Origin: Planctomycetota bacterium
Lineage (GTDB): Bacteria; Planctomycetota; Phycisphaerae; Phycisphaerales; SM1A02
Direction: 5' to 3'
Length of the DNA stretch: 64,000 bases
NCBI GenBank assembly: GCA_016872835.1
Contig: VGYX01000004.1
Coordinates: forward strand, 62,001 to 126,000
The notes beneath the pieces were generated by a model. That model was not told the origin of the DNA and made no database searches. It worked only from the letters and a program-made list of their open reading frames with translations. Made by a program: the position numbers and the translations under genes. This document shows positions 1 to 9,516 of the stretch, piece by piece; within the stretch, counting starts at the first letter, position 1, and every line of letters starts with the position of its first letter.

Positions 1-18
1 ATGGCCCGCACGGCCTGA
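1..18 (+). CDS. Possible 3' tail of an upstream gene
   Basis: The first 18 bases read Met-Ala-Arg-Thr-Ala-stop in frame 1 and end 13 nt before astA. This may be the C-terminal end of the preceding gene, which would make astA part of a longer operon. The stretch is too short to identify, and it may equally be chance. Confidence 0.3.
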   Translation: MARTA

Positions 19-31
19 AACGAGACCCCCC

Positions 32-1087
32 ATGTTCCTGATCCGACAGGCGCTGCCCGACGACCTCTCCACGCTGCTGAAGCTGGCGAAGATGGTTCAC
101 TTCCTGAACCTGCCCGCCGATCGCGACCTGATCGCGGCGAAGATCGCGCGCAGTCGCCGCAGTTTCGCGGGGCAGGAGACGAACGAGCGCGAGCGCGAGT
201 ACATGTTCGTGCTGGAGGACCACGACACGGGCAGCGTGGTGGGCACGAGCTGCGTGATCGGTCGCGTGGGCTGGCCGGGCTGGCCGCACGTCTTCCTGCA
301 GGTGCGGCGCCGCGAGCACTGGAGCCGCGATCTGCAGCAGGGCGCGAGCCATGTGACGGTGGAATTCGGCACCGAGGAGACGGGGTTCAGCGAGGTGGGT
401 GGCCTGATCCTGGCGCCCGGCTATCGGGGGCATCGCGAGCGCCTCGGCTCGCTGCTGTCGCTGGTGCGCTTCCACTACATGGGCCTGCATCGCAAGCGGT
501 TCCTGAAGCACGTGCTCGCTGAACTCATGGGCCCGGTCACGCCGGACAGCCAAACGCTGCTGTGGGATTACCTTGGCCGCCGCTTCATCAACCTGAGCTA
601 CGAGGAGGCCGATCTCTTCTGCCAGCACAGCAAGGAGTTCATGATCAGCCTGTGGCCACGCGGCGAGATTCACGCGAGCATTTTGCCGCCCGACGCGCGT
701 GCGCTGATCGGCAAGGTGGGCGAGGAGACCGTGCCTGCGAAGGTGCTGCTGGAGCGGCAGGGGTTCAAGGAGACGGATCACGTGGATCCGTTCGACGGCG
801 GACCGTATCTGGCCGCGAACGTGGACGAGATTCCGCTGGTGAAGGCCACGCGCGCGATGCGTCTGGCCGGCTTTACGTCGAGCGGACTGGGGCAGACGGC
901 GTTCGTGAGCGCAAGTGGCAAGGAGCACGGCTTTCGCGCAGTGCGTTGCGCCTGCAGCGTGAAGGGCGCCGCGGTGCGGCTGCCGAAGGGCGTGGCCGAG
1001 ATGCTGGGTGCGGGTGTCGGCGATCGCGTGGGCGTGACCGTGCTGCCCGACGCCGAGCGGCCGAAGCGCAGGAAGCGTCGCGCGTGA
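32..1087 (+). CDS. astA: Arginine N-succinyltransferase
   Basis: AstA transfers succinyl from succinyl-CoA to the alpha-amino group of arginine, the first step of the ammonia-producing arginine succinyltransferase (AST) pathway in the cytoplasm. The 351-residue product has the family length. It has the typical N-terminal GNAT-like opening (MFLIRQALPDD, then LLKLAKMVHFLNLPAD) and the central region with GLILAPGYRGHRERLGSLLS. The ATG follows a C-rich stretch without a strong Shine-Dalgarno sequence. The stop overlaps the GTG start of astD by a GTGA junction, so the two are probably translationally coupled. AstB, AstC and AstE are not in the window and may lie upstream. The family assignment is firm. 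Confidence 0.93.
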   Translation: MFLIRQALPDDLSTLLKLAKMVHFLNLPADRDLIAAKIARSRRSFAGQETNEREREYMFVLEDHDTGSVVGTSCVIGRVGWPGWPHVFLQVRRREHWSRDLQQGASHVTVEFGTEETGFSEVGGLILAPGYRGHRERLGSLLSLVRFHYMGLHRKRFLKHVLAELMGPVTPDSQTLLWDYLGRRFINLSYEEADLFCQHSKEFMISLWPRGEIHASILPPDARALIGKVGEETVPAKVLLERQGFKETDHVDPFDGGPYLAANVDEIPLVKATRAMRLAGFTSSGLGQTAFVSASGKEHGFRAVRCACSVKGAAVRLPKGVAEMLGAGVGDRVGVTVLPDAERPKRRKRRA

Positions 1088-2598
1088 GCGCCTTCGGGCC
1101 TGCGCGGGCGCCGAGCGACTTCATCGGCGGGTGCTGGGTGGGCGTTCCGGGTGACGCGGTGCAGAGCCGCGACCCGTCGGTGCCCGATCGCGTGATCTGG
1201 AGTGGAACACCGCAGGTCCAGCACGCGCATGACGCGGTCGCCGCCGCACGTGGGGCGTTCGTGGCGTGGCGGAGTCTTGGTTTCGACGCGCGCGCGGCGC
1301 TGCTGCGGCGCTTCGCGGAATCCTGCGGCAAGCATGCCGAGCGACTGGCGCAAACGATCACTGCCGAGATGGGCAAGACGCTGGCCGAAAGCCGTGCCGA
1401 GGCGAAGCTGCTGCAGGACAAGGTGGCGATCACGCTGGAGCCAGCGACGCTCGCACGGGTGAAGGGTTTCGAGGTGGATGCCGGGGCAGGCAAGCGTGGT
1501 GCGTGTGAATTCAGGCCACTCGGCGTGATGGCCGTGATCGGGCCGTTCAACTTCCCCGCGCACCTTCCCAATGGCCACTGGGTGCCGGCGCTGCTTCTGG
1601 GAAACACGGTCGTGTTCAAGCCCAGCGATCGCACGCCTGCGGTGGGGCAGGTGATCGCGGAGATCGCCGGGGAAGCGGGCTTCCCCGCCGGTGTCTTCAA
1701 TGTGGTGCAGGGCGGGTCGGAGATCGCTTCCGCGCTCGTCGCGCACGACGACATCGACGGCATCCTGTTCACGGGCTCGTTCCCGGTCGGTCGACGCATC
1801 GTGGAGGCGAATCTTGATCGCCCTGGTCGCATGATCGCTCTGGAGATGGGCGGCAGCAACGCCGCCATCGTGTGGAGCGACGCGGATCTGCGCCGCGCCG
1901 TGATCGAGTGCGTGCGTGGGGCCTACGTCACCACGGGCCAGCGATGCACGTGCACGCGGCGCATCATCGTGCATGAGTCGATCGTCGAGCGTTTCGTGAC
2001 GGCCTTCTGCAAGTTGGCAAGCACGGCGATCGTGGCGCCCGGAACGGATCCGGAGCCGGTCTTCATGGGTCCGGTTGTCGCGGAGTCCGCGCGTGCGGCG
2101 GTTCTCGAGCGACAGGCGACTCTGGCACGGCAGGGCGGAAGGGTGCTTCTGGAGGCCACCGCATTCGATCGCCCCGGATGGTTCCTTGGGCCGGGACTGG
2201 TGCAGGTGGAGCGATTCAGCCGCGCGTCTGACTGCGAGACCTTCGGTCCGCTCGCACAGCTTTCGGTGGTGACTTCGCTGGACGCGGCGATCGAGCAGGC
2301 CAACGCCTCGGATTTCGGCCTGGTGGCGTCGGTCTTCACGGGAGACCAGCGCATCTGGAACGCGAGCGTGGATCAGCTTCGCGTAGGCTGCCTGAACTGG
2401 AACACCGGCACGGCCGGCGCCAGCAGCAAGCTTCCCTTCGGTGGGTTGGGGCGTAGCGGCAACCTGCGGCCTGCAGGCAGTTTTGCGGTGGATCTTGGGG
2501 TGTATCCCCTGGCGACGATGGTGGATCCGACGCAGGCGTCCACCATTCCCGGGGGACTGCTTGAGGCGTCCGCGCCCAGTCCCGTCAGAGCACCATGA
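1084..2598 (+). CDS. astD: Succinylglutamate-semialdehyde dehydrogenase
   Basis: AstD is an NAD(P)-dependent aldehyde dehydrogenase oxidising N-succinylglutamate 5-semialdehyde to N-succinylglutamate, step four of the AST pathway. The GTG at 1084 overlaps the astA stop and gives 504 residues, close to the family length. Reading further upstream in this frame only extends into astA. Aldehyde dehydrogenase hallmarks are visible: IGPFNFPAHLPNGHWVPALL (cofactor site), FTGSFPVGRRI, LEMGGSN with the general-base Glu, and GQRCTCTRR with the nucleophilic Cys. Its 3' end overlaps the convergent flippase gene by 14 bp. Pairing with astA supports AstD rather than a generic aldehyde dehydrogenase. Confidence 0.92.
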   Translation: MSAFGPARAPSDFIGGCWVGVPGDAVQSRDPSVPDRVIWSGTPQVQHAHDAVAAARGAFVAWRSLGFDARAALLRRFAESCGKHAERLAQTITAEMGKTLAESRAEAKLLQDKVAITLEPATLARVKGFEVDAGAGKRGACEFRPLGVMAVIGPFNFPAHLPNGHWVPALLLGNTVVFKPSDRTPAVGQVIAEIAGEAGFPAGVFNVVQGGSEIASALVAHDDIDGILFTGSFPVGRRIVEANLDRPGRMIALEMGGSNAAIVWSDADLRRAVIECVRGAYVTTGQRCTCTRRIIVHESIVERFVTAFCKLASTAIVAPGTDPEPVFMGPVVAESARAAVLERQATLARQGGRVLLEATAFDRPGWFLGPGLVQVERFSRASDCETFGPLAQLSVVTSLDAAIEQANASDFGLVASVFTGDQRIWNASVDQLRVGCLNWNTGTAGASSKLPFGGLGRSGNLRPAGSFAVDLGVYPLATMVDPTQASTIPGGLLEASAPSPVRAP

Positions 2599-4129
2599 TC
2601 TTGCGGATGGGGCCCACAAGTGGCGCCGGCAGCGCGTAGACGACGCGTTCAAGGGCCGCGGTGTAGCCGAATCGCAGCAGCACCATGCTCAGGATCGCAT
2701 AGGTGATCGCGGCCAGGCAGCACTCGAGCACGTTTGCGATGTTGACTGACAGTTCGGCGCGCAGCGGTTCCACGACGCTGTGAGCAAGTCCCGATGCGGC
2801 CACCGCGCTCAAGAGGGCTGCCAGCGGCGTGGAGTACAGCTCGTAGGCGATCGATGCGCGGGTCATGCCGGTGTGCAGCATCACCCGGAAAATCTCGTAT
2901 GTGGCGACCGCGGCGCTGATGCCCCCCACAAAGAGCGCAAGGATCGTCGCGGAAGTCGTGGTGCCGGGCTGCAGCCACAGGATGAAGATGGCCGCGATGC
3001 CTGCGCCCAGGATCTTGGCGAGGGCCCGTCCAAGGTCCAGACGGATCGCGGCGCCCCAATCTCGAATCCCCGAGATCGGAGCGACCACCAGTTGCACCAC
3101 CGTCGGATAGGTAAGCAGCGCAGACAGGATGAAGACCGGCCACCGGCTGTCCGCCCACTTGCCGTGCCACACCGCCCGCTCGAAGGCGTCGAATAACGCT
3201 GGTATGCTCATGCTAACGATCGGCGTGAACACCATGCCCGCGTTGAAGGTGTCGCGGATCGACTGCATCTCGCCCTCGCGGTCTCCACGAAACTTCGCGG
3301 TTACGGGGGCGAGGACGGATCGAAGGCTTCCGGCAACAAGCTGCGCGGGCTGGGCCGCCAACTGCATGGAGAAGAAGTACACGCCGACCACGGTGAGCGG
3401 CAGCAGGACGCTGCCGATGAGCGCATCGGATTGCGTGTTGAGCGTGGCAAGAATCGCCATGATGAGAGGCAGTCGCATCTCGATCAGGGTGTGCCCGAAC
3501 CATCCCGGACTGACGCGCAGTTCGTCTCGTTCGAGACGGCATCGCGGCCAGATCCAGAGGTTCTCGACGATCGTGACGCACAGCACCGGCGCCGCCAACG
3601 CCAGTGCGCCCCAGCCCCAGGAGGCCAGGAGCCAGGTCGCCGCCAGCTTCGTGGCACCCGTGACGATGTCGACCAAGGACAGCTCGGTGAATCGGAGGTC
3701 CGCGGACATGCGGGCACGCGGGTACTGCCCGATCAGCATGGCCGTGAACTGCACCCCCAGCACGATGATCACGTTGCGAAGCTCGGTCTCGGGGTAGTGC
3801 TTGGTCGCGGCGAACGCGCCGGCGACGGGCCACGCCGCGCCCAGCGTGAGCACAAAGCAGATCGATGCGAAAACGATGCTGTAGCGGAAGAACCGTCCGC
3901 CATCGGCCCGGAATTCCTCCGGCTTCATGGTGAGCATGTGGTTGCCCGTTCCGCCGCCGCGCAACAGGCCCGTGGCGATCAGCACACCGATGCCAGCGGC
4001 GTACACACCGAACTGGTCGGGCGTCAGATAGAAAGCCGCGATGATCTGAGCGATGGCCGTGGCGGCGCGTCCGCAGACGGCCGAGGCCAGCACCATCAGG
4101 ATCGATCGTGGGGAGAGTCTCGAGAGCAT
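2585..4129 (-). CDS. Oligosaccharide flippase-like polytopic membrane protein
   Basis: This 514-residue inner-membrane protein has about a dozen hydrophobic segments. Its opening (ILMVLASAVCGRAATAIAQ followed by LTPDQFGVYAAG) is typical of the polysaccharide-export/Wzx branch of the MOP superfamily, which moves lipid-linked sugars across the membrane. No glycosyltransferase genes are adjacent, so the substrate is unknown. It is monocistronic and convergent with astD. A TAGAGT hexamer on the minus strand at 4164-4169 could be its -10 box with a leader of about 28 nt. The fold assignment is good and the specific function is inferred. Confidence 0.75.
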   Translation of the reverse strand: MLSRLSPRSILMVLASAVCGRAATAIAQIIAAFYLTPDQFGVYAAGIGVLIATGLLRGGGTGNHMLTMKPEEFRADGGRFFRYSIVFASICFVLTLGAAWPVAGAFAATKHYPETELRNVIIVLGVQFTAMLIGQYPRARMSADLRFTELSLVDIVTGATKLAATWLLASWGWGALALAAPVLCVTIVENLWIWPRCRLERDELRVSPGWFGHTLIEMRLPLIMAILATLNTQSDALIGSVLLPLTVVGVYFFSMQLAAQPAQLVAGSLRSVLAPVTAKFRGDREGEMQSIRDTFNAGMVFTPIVSMSIPALFDAFERAVWHGKWADSRWPVFILSALLTYPTVVQLVVAPISGIRDWGAAIRLDLGRALAKILGAGIAAIFILWLQPGTTTSATILALFVGGISAAVATYEIFRVMLHTGMTRASIAYELYSTPLAALLSAVAASGLAHSVVEPLRAELSVNIANVLECCLAAITYAILSMVLLRFGYTAALERVVYALPAPLVGPIRKIMVL

Positions 4130-4228
4130 GGGCGTTGGGGCAACCCCGGTGTGCCCACGGCTAACTCTAGTAGATCCGTTGGGATTGCGTTGCGGTTGAA
4201 TATTCCGGAATGATCACGCGCGCCCGGC

Positions 4229-5752
4229 TCAGGCTCCGGATACAGCCGTGTTCAGCCACTCGGACGCACGGTCGACCGCGATTCGCTCCTGACGCTGGTC
4301 GTCGCGGTGCCGCACCGTCAGGGTGCCGTCCTGAAGCGTCTGGCTGTCGATGGTCAGGCAGAAGGGCGTACCCGCCTCGTCCATGCGTGCATAGCGCTTG
4401 CCGATCGACTGCTTCTCGTCGAACTCGACCGCGTGAGACGTGCGGAGTTCACGCCAGAGTCGTTCGCCGATCTCGGGCATTCCATCCTTGTTGACCAGCG
4501 GGAAAATTCCCGCCTTGATCGGGGCCATGCGCGGCGAAAACTTCATGAACACCTTGCTCGCTCGGCTCTCGTCCGGGGTGTAGGCTTCGCAGAGCAGGGC
4601 CAAGGTGCCGCGATCGGCGCCGGCGGATGGCTCGATCACGTGGGGGAAGTACCGTTCGTTGCGCTCCTGATCGAAGTAGCGCGCCTTCTCGCCCTTGCCG
4701 CTGTGCTCGGCGTGCTGGCGAAGGTCGAAGTCGGCGCGGTGGGCCACGCCCTCCAGTTCGCCGAAGTCAGGATCGGTGAACGGGAACTTGTATTCGATGT
4801 CGCACACGCCGGCGCCGGCCTTCGCGTAGTGCGCGAGCTCGTCGCGGTCGTGCTCACGAAGGCGCAGGTTCGCGCCGGCCAGGCCAATCGACTGCCACCA
4901 GCGGTAGCGCTCGGCGCGCCACCAGGCGTACCACTCGTTCGCGCTGTCGGGGCGGATGAAGAACTCGATCTCCATCTGTTCGAACTCGCGGCTGCGGAAG
5001 GTGAAGTTGCGCGGCGTGACCTCGTTGCGGAAGGCCTTGCCCACCTGTGCGATGCCGAAGGGCACTCGCACACGGCTTGAGTCGACCACGTTCTGGAAGT
5101 TCACGAAGATGCCCTGCGCGGTTTCGGGGCGCAGATAGGCGTAGTTCGAGGGATCCTCGACCGCGCCGACGAGGGTCTTGAACATCAGGTTGAATTGGCG
5201 TGGCTCCGTCAGCGTGCCCTTCTCGGTCGCGTCGGGGCCGACGGCGATCGCGCGCTCGTCGGCGCCGATCGCGGTGAACGGACGCATCTCAAGGTCGCCG
5301 TCGGCAAGCGAACGCTTGAGGTACTTCTCAAGCTTCTTGCGCGCGGTCGCCAGACCCTTGTCATCACCCGAGACGAATGCGAATAGCTGGCTGGCGGCTT
5401 CGCCCCTCGCGCCGAGCAGCATCAGATGATCGGCGCGATAGCGCGCCTTGCTCTCTCGGCAGTCGACCATTGGGTCGCTGAAGCCGCCGACATGACCAGA
5501 GGCGACCCAGGCCCTCGGATGCATGATGATCGTGCAGTCCACGCCCACGATGTCGACGGGGTTGCCGTCCGGCCCGATCAGCTCGCCCTGCACGACATCC
5601 TTCCACCAGGCGTTCTTCAGGTTGCGCTTGAGTTCGGTGCCCAGCGGGCCGTAATCCCAGAAGCCGTTGATGCCTCCGTAGATCTCGCTCGACTGGAAGA
5701 TGAACCCGCGGCGGCGGCACAGCGCGACGATGTCGTCCATTTTGCCTGGCAT
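4229..5752 (-). CDS. glyS: Glycine--tRNA ligase (class II, homodimeric type)
   Basis: It charges tRNA-Gly with glycine. The 507-residue protein is the single-chain eukaryote/Gram-positive-like type rather than the separate alpha/beta GlyQS type. Visible signatures are the start RRRGFIFQSSEIYGG, DYGPLG, motif 2 (RNEVTPRNFTFRSREFEQME), YLRPETAQGIF, and PHVIEPSAGADR in the C-terminal part. The C-terminal anticodon-binding domain is present. A TACCAT hexamer (minus strand, 5763-5768) ends 10 nt before the ATG and there is no Shine-Dalgarno sequence, suggesting a nearly leaderless mRNA. The folE terminator hairpin lies just upstream. Confidence 0.95.
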   Translation of the reverse strand: MPGKMDDIVALCRRRGFIFQSSEIYGGINGFWDYGPLGTELKRNLKNAWWKDVVQGELIGPDGNPVDIVGVDCTIIMHPRAWVASGHVGGFSDPMVDCRESKARYRADHLMLLGARGEAASQLFAFVSGDDKGLATARKKLEKYLKRSLADGDLEMRPFTAIGADERAIAVGPDATEKGTLTEPRQFNLMFKTLVGAVEDPSNYAYLRPETAQGIFVNFQNVVDSSRVRVPFGIAQVGKAFRNEVTPRNFTFRSREFEQMEIEFFIRPDSANEWYAWWRAERYRWWQSIGLAGANLRLREHDRDELAHYAKAGAGVCDIEYKFPFTDPDFGELEGVAHRADFDLRQHAEHSGKGEKARYFDQERNERYFPHVIEPSAGADRGTLALLCEAYTPDESRASKVFMKFSPRMAPIKAGIFPLVNKDGMPEIGERLWRELRTSHAVEFDEKQSIGKRYARMDEAGTPFCLTIDSQTLQDGTLTVRHRDDQRQERIAVDRASEWLNTAVSGA

Positions 5753-5762
5753 GAGGGCCGCG

Positions 5763-5768
5763 ATGGTA
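5763..5768 (-). promoter_or_regulatory. -10-like TACCAT of glyS
   Basis: TACCAT ends 10 nt before the glyS ATG, matching the TAnnnT pattern found before many starts here. Its -35 region would fall inside the folE terminator hairpin. No convincing -35 box is visible. Confidence 0.45.
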
Positions 5769-5771
5769 CGG

Positions 5772-5799
5772 AAAAGGCGGCCCGAGTTGGGGCCGCCTT
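5772..5799 (-). terminator. Rho-independent terminator of folE
   Basis: A 10-bp perfect stem (AAGGCGGCCC at 5774-5783 and GGGCCGCCTT at 5790-5799) with a 6-nt loop lies 35 nt downstream of the folE stop. On the minus strand it runs into TTTT. It separates folE from glyS. Confidence 0.75.
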
Positions 5800-5833
5800 C
5801 ATGGGTCTTGCGGGAGCGTCCGTCGAGCCGCGC

Positions 5834-6436
5834 TCATTCGTTCGAGCGGCCGCGCGAGGCGATGAGTCGCAGGAACTCCTCGCGGGTTGCCATATTCTTC
5901 AGGAAGATGCCGGTGAGCTTGCTGGTCGTCGTCCAGGCGCGCGGCTGGTGCACACCGCGGTAGCACATGCAGAAGTGACGACACTCGATCACCACGGCGA
6001 CGCCGAGCGGATTGAGATGCGCCTGGATCGCCTCGGCGATCTGCGCGGTGAGCTTCTCCTGCACCTGCAGGCGCTTCGAGAAGATCTCGACCACCTTCGC
6101 GAGCTTGCTCAGGCCGACGACCTTGCCGTCCGGGATGTACGCGACATGCGCCTTGCCGACGAACGGCACCATGTGGTGCTCGCAGTGGCTCTGGATGTCG
6201 ATGTCGGTGAGCAGAACCATCTGGTCGTAGCCCTCGACCTCGCTGAAGGTGCGGCTGAGCGCCTCGGCCGGATCCATCGCGTAGCCGCGATAGTGCTCGT
6301 GCATCGCCTTCACGACGCGCTTGGGCGTGTCGAGCAGGCCCTCGCGGGTGGGGTCCTCGCCGATGAAGGCGAGCAGGGACCGCACGTGGTCCATCGCCTT
6401 TCGGCACTCGGAACTGTTGAGGTCTGGTTCGCGCAT
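5834..6436 (-). CDS. folE: GTP cyclohydrolase I
   Basis: FolE converts GTP to 7,8-dihydroneopterin triphosphate, the entry to folate and, through PTPS/QueD-type enzymes, to other pterins and deazapurines. The 200-residue protein shows [16 protein letters not shown], the zinc ligands Cys85 and His88 in SHCEHH, Cys156 in HFCMCYRGV, and the QVQEKLT region. The reading frame continues upstream, but the ATG at 6436 is preferred: a TATCCT hexamer (6446-6451) ends 9 nt before it, and a start at 6490 would abut the divergent ureohydrolase start. A PTPS/QueD-like gene at 42974 could use a derivative of its product. Confidence 0.94.
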   Translation of the reverse strand: MREPDLNSSECRKAMDHVRSLLAFIGEDPTREGLLDTPKRVVKAMHEHYRGYAMDPAEALSRTFSEVEGYDQMVLLTDIDIQSHCEHHMVPFVGKAHVAYIPDGKVVGLSKLAKVVEIFSKRLQVQEKLTAQIAEAIQAHLNPLGVAVVIECRHFCMCYRGVHQPRAWTTTSKLTGIFLKNMATREEFLRLIASRGRSNE

Positions 6437-6445
6437 GGGATCGAA

Positions 6446-6481
6446 AGGATACGGGTTGCGCCGACTCTCGACCGCTAGCAT
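6446..6481. promoter_or_regulatory. Divergent -10 pair for folE and the ureohydrolase gene
   Basis: The minus strand carries TATCCT at 6446-6451, 9 nt before the folE ATG. The plus strand carries TAGCAT at 6476-6481, 9 nt before the ureohydrolase ATG. Only 54 nt separate the two start codons, so the two promoters must overlap. No Shine-Dalgarno sequences are seen. Confidence 0.55.
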
Positions 6482-6490
6482 ATCGCGCAT

Positions 6491-7522
6491 ATGGCTTCCT
6501 TCCTGCGGGCGATGACGGCCGAGGCGCTTGCGGCGCTGACGCCGAGGCGCGAGGGGGAGCGTCGCTTGGGCGAGACATTTCGGACGTTGCCCGCCAGCGC
6601 GAGCCTGAGGGAGGGGCTTCGGGCAGTTCCCGATGCTGGATTCGCGCTGCTGCTGATCCCCGAGGACATTGGGGTACGGGCCAATTTCGGGCGCCCAGGT
6701 GCGGCTGCACTGCCGATGGCCGCGCTTCGCCGCCTCGCCGCCATGCAGGACAATCCCTCGCTTCGCGGAGCCGACGTGGTCGTGGCCGGCGAGGTCGAGG
6801 TGCAGGATCTGATGCAGCAGGCCGTGCGGCTGGATCCGAATCGCGCGGCGGATCTCGACACGCTTCACGCGCTCGTGACCGAGGTCGACGCACGCGTGGC
6901 GAACGTGGTCGAGGCGATCGTGCGGGCGGGCAAGGAGGTCGTGGCGATCGGTGGCGGTCACGAGAACGCCTTCGGAATCCTCGCCGGTGTGCGCGCAGCG
7001 AAGAGCTGCGCCATCGGCTGCCTGAATCTGGACGCGCACGCCGATCTGCGCGTCGACGCGGGTCGCCACAGCGGCAATCCGTTTTCGCACGCGCTGCAGG
7101 CGGGGCATCTGGCTCGCTACGCAGCGATCGGCCTGCACGAGACCTACCTGAACGAGGCGATGTGGCGCGTGCTTGAGCAGGACGAGCGCGTGCTCGGCGT
7201 GACGCTGGAGTGCGTGCTTCGAGGCGAACTGCAAGCCGAGGAGGCGTGCGCGCGTGGCTTGGCACACCTCGGGACAGGTCCCATGACGCTGGAGGTCGAT
7301 CTGGACGCGATCGCGGGCGTCTCGGCGAGCGCCGCAACGCCGAGCGGATTGTCGGCGGAGCAGGTGCGCACGATGGTGTGTCGCGTGTCGAGCGCCGCCG
7401 AGGTCGCGGCGATCCATGTGTGCGAGGGCATTCCCGGCGACGGTGATCCGCTGGGTGTCGGCAAGTTGGCGGCTCTGGTGGCCTGCGACTTCATCAAGGC
7501 GCGACAGGGACGCGGTCGGTGA
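6491..7522 (+). CDS. Ureohydrolase (formimidoylglutamase/arginase family)
   Basis: This 343-residue member of the arginase/agmatinase/formimidoylglutamase superfamily hydrolyses a guanidino- or formimino-type C-N bond with a binuclear Mn centre. The metal ligands are all visible: His157 in GGGHEN, Asp181/His183/Asp185 in NLDAHADLR, and Asp270/Asp272 in [19 protein letters not shown] after the DAHAD motif fits the formimidoylglutamase (HutG) branch best, but no other hut genes are nearby, so the substrate is uncertain. It starts at an ATG with TAGCAT 9 nt upstream. Its stop overlaps the ROK kinase start (GTGA), forming a three-gene operon. Confidence 0.8.
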   Translation: MASFLRAMTAEALAALTPRREGERRLGETFRTLPASASLREGLRAVPDAGFALLLIPEDIGVRANFGRPGAAALPMAALRRLAAMQDNPSLRGADVVVAGEVEVQDLMQQAVRLDPNRAADLDTLHALVTEVDARVANVVEAIVRAGKEVVAIGGGHENAFGILAGVRAAKSCAIGCLNLDAHADLRVDAGRHSGNPFSHALQAGHLARYAAIGLHETYLNEAMWRVLEQDERVLGVTLECVLRGELQAEEACARGLAHLGTGPMTLEVDLDAIAGVSASAATPSGLSAEQVRTMVCRVSSAAEVAAIHVCEGIPGDGDPLGVGKLAALVACDFIKARQGRGR

Positions 7523-8436
7523 GCGCACGCCCGCTGATCGGCGTGGATCTGGGCGGAACGAAGGTCGAGGCGGCGGTGATCGAGCCGAATGGCACCGTGC
7601 TGTGGCGTGCGCGGGAGTCGACGCCGCCCGGCGACTACGAGGGCACGATCGCGACCGTCGCGGGATTGGTTCGCCGTGCGCGCGCGCAGGCGCCGAAGGC
7701 GCATGGCGCCGGTCTGGGTCACCCCGGTTCAAGCAGTCCCGTGACCGGCCTGCATCGCAACGCCAACAGCACCTGTCTGAACGGCATGCCGCTGCTTGCG
7801 GATCTGGAGCGCGCACTGGGCATGCCGGTGCGTGGCGCGAACGACGCGAACTGCCTTGCGTTGAGCGAGGCCATCGATGGAGCGGGCAAGGGCGTGCGAA
7901 CGGTGTTCGGCGTGATTCTTGGAACGGGATGTGGCGGCGGGGTGGTGGTCGATCGCCGCGTCATCGAGGGCGCCAATGGCATCGCGGGCGAGTGGGGCCA
8001 CATGCCACTGCCGGGAGCTTCCGCGGCCGAGCTGGCCATGCCGTGCTGGTGTGGCCGTCGTGCGTGTCTGGAGCTGTTCCTCAGCGGTCCGGGCGTGGAG
8101 GCCGATCATGTGCGTCATGGCGGCGACCGTGCGATCCGACTTCCGCGGATCGCGTGGCTTGCGCAGTCCGGTGACGCGTGCGCGAGCGCCACGCTGCAAC
8201 GATGGATCGAGCGGCTCGGTCGCGCGCTGGGCGCGGTCTGCAACATCCTGGATCCCGACGCGATCGTGCTGGGCGGTGGCGCGAGTCTCGTGCCAGGTCT
8301 TGCGGAGCGGTTGCCGGCCGCGATCGCGCCGCACTGCTTCAGTGATCGTTTCGTCACGCCGGTCCGGCTGGCGATGCATGGCGACAGCAGCGGCGTGCGC
8401 GGCGCGGCGTGGCTGTTCGCTACCTTCCCTCCATGA
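7519..8436 (+). CDS. ROK-family sugar kinase (fructokinase/glucokinase type)
   Basis: This cytoplasmic ATP-dependent hexose kinase of the ROK family has 305 residues. It shows the phosphate-binding [16 protein letters not shown] at the N-terminus, [13 protein letters not shown] with the catalytic Asp, the GTGCGGG adenosine region, EWGHM, and the zinc motif [10 protein letters not shown]. The GTG start overlaps the upstream stop, and the stop overlaps the start of the next gene (ATGA), so three genes are coupled. With a Gfo/Idh/MocA oxidoreductase next door it is probably part of carbohydrate use. The exact sugar cannot be read from the sequence. Confidence 0.88.
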   Translation: MSARPLIGVDLGGTKVEAAVIEPNGTVLWRARESTPPGDYEGTIATVAGLVRRARAQAPKAHGAGLGHPGSSSPVTGLHRNANSTCLNGMPLLADLERALGMPVRGANDANCLALSEAIDGAGKGVRTVFGVILGTGCGGGVVVDRRVIEGANGIAGEWGHMPLPGASAAELAMPCWCGRRACLELFLSGPGVEADHVRHGGDRAIRLPRIAWLAQSGDACASATLQRWIERLGRALGAVCNILDPDAIVLGGGASLVPGLAERLPAAIAPHCFSDRFVTPVRLAMHGDSSGVRGAAWLFATFPP

Positions 8437-9506
8437 AGCGGATCGGCATCATCGGAACCGGATCGATCGGTCGCGTGCACGCGCATCATGCGGCGCGCGT
8501 GGGGCTGCCCGTCGTCGCGGCGTGGGACCCGAAGCCGGCGGCCGTCGCGGCCTTCCAGTCCGAGCAACCGAAGGTGGAACTGGAGCCGAGCCTGGAGCGG
8601 CTTCTGGCCAGGACCGATGTGGACGGCGTCGTCATCGCCGTCCCCAACGATCTGCATGAACCGCTGGCCGTCCAGTCGCTGAAGGCTGGCAAGCATGTGC
8701 TGCTCGAGAAGCCGATGGCCACGAGCGTCGCGGCCTGCGATCGCATCGTGGAGGCGGCGAAGGCATGCGGGCGGTCCGTGCAGATGGGTTTCGTGTGCCG
8801 TCGCATGCCGGCGGTTGAGATGGCGGCGAGCATGGCGCGTGAGGGACGCCTGGGCGCGATCTATCACGTGAAGGCCAGCATGTACCGTCGCCGCGGCGTG
8901 CCGGGCCTCGGCGGATGGTTCACCACGAAGGCGCGTTCGGGTGGCGGTCCATTGATCGACCTTGGCGTGCACCTTCTCGACGCCGCGCTTCACCTGATGG
9001 GTCATCCGCGCGTGCTGCGCGCCAGTGGCGCGACCTACTCGACCTTCGGCCGACGCATGAAGGGCTACGCGTACACCGACATGTGGGCAGGTCCGCCGAA
9101 TTTCACGGGCACCTGCGACGTGGAGGACCACGCGACGGCGCTGCTTCGCTGCGAGGGTGGCGCGACCATCGAGCTGAACGCGACCTGGGCGATGAACATT
9201 CCTGACGACTCGCTGCCGGACGGCCTGGCGGTCTTTGGCGACGCCGGCGGCTGCCGGTTCGGTCTGCAGGATCGTCGGCTCACGGTCGCGACGGAGGCGC
9301 ATGGCGCGCCCGCCGACCTCACGCCATATTTCAAGGCGGACGAGCCGGGCAAGCAGGCGTGGGATTCGCAGGCGCAGGCCTTCCAGAAACTGCTGGAGCA
9401 CGGCGGCGAGCCGATCGCCACCGCAGCGCAAGGCCGTGCGGTGCAGGCGGCGATCGACGCGATCTATCGCAGTGCCGGCGAGGGTCGTGAGGTCGAGGTG
9501 GTCTGA
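8433..9506 (+). CDS. Gfo/Idh/MocA-family NAD(P)-dependent oxidoreductase
   Basis: A 357-residue sugar or cyclitol dehydrogenase-type protein. It has an N-terminal Rossmann motif (RIGIIGTGSIGRVHAHHA), the conserved LLEKPMATS with the catalytic-site Lys of the EKP motif, and a C-terminal substrate domain with GGGPLIDLGVHLLDAA. The ATG at 8433 overlaps the ROK stop. A TACCTT hexamer at 8421-8426 ends 6 nt before it, so an internal promoter is possible. An upstream in-frame start at 8409 would add eight residues inside the kinase gene and is less likely. The substrate is unknown. Confidence 0.9.
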   Translation: MKRIGIIGTGSIGRVHAHHAARVGLPVVAAWDPKPAAVAAFQSEQPKVELEPSLERLLARTDVDGVVIAVPNDLHEPLAVQSLKAGKHVLLEKPMATSVAACDRIVEAAKACGRSVQMGFVCRRMPAVEMAASMAREGRLGAIYHVKASMYRRRGVPGLGGWFTTKARSGGGPLIDLGVHLLDAALHLMGHPRVLRASGATYSTFGRRMKGYAYTDMWAGPPNFTGTCDVEDHATALLRCEGGATIELNATWAMNIPDDSLPDGLAVFGDAGGCRFGLQDRRLTVATEAHGAPADLTPYFKADEPGKQAWDSQAQAFQKLLEHGGEPIATAAQGRAVQAAIDAIYRSAGEGREVEVV

Positions 9507-9516
9507 GACCCGCGGC

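Noticed and set aside
562-1083. N-terminal extension of the AstD frame back to 562.
   Set aside because: It lies inside astA and is unrelated to aldehyde dehydrogenases. The GTG at 1084 overlaps the astA stop and gives the family length.
6437-7816. Long N-terminal extension of the FolE frame through the ureohydrolase gene.
   Set aside because: The extension is an antisense shadow. The ATG at 6436 with TATCCT 9 nt upstream gives a normal FolE.
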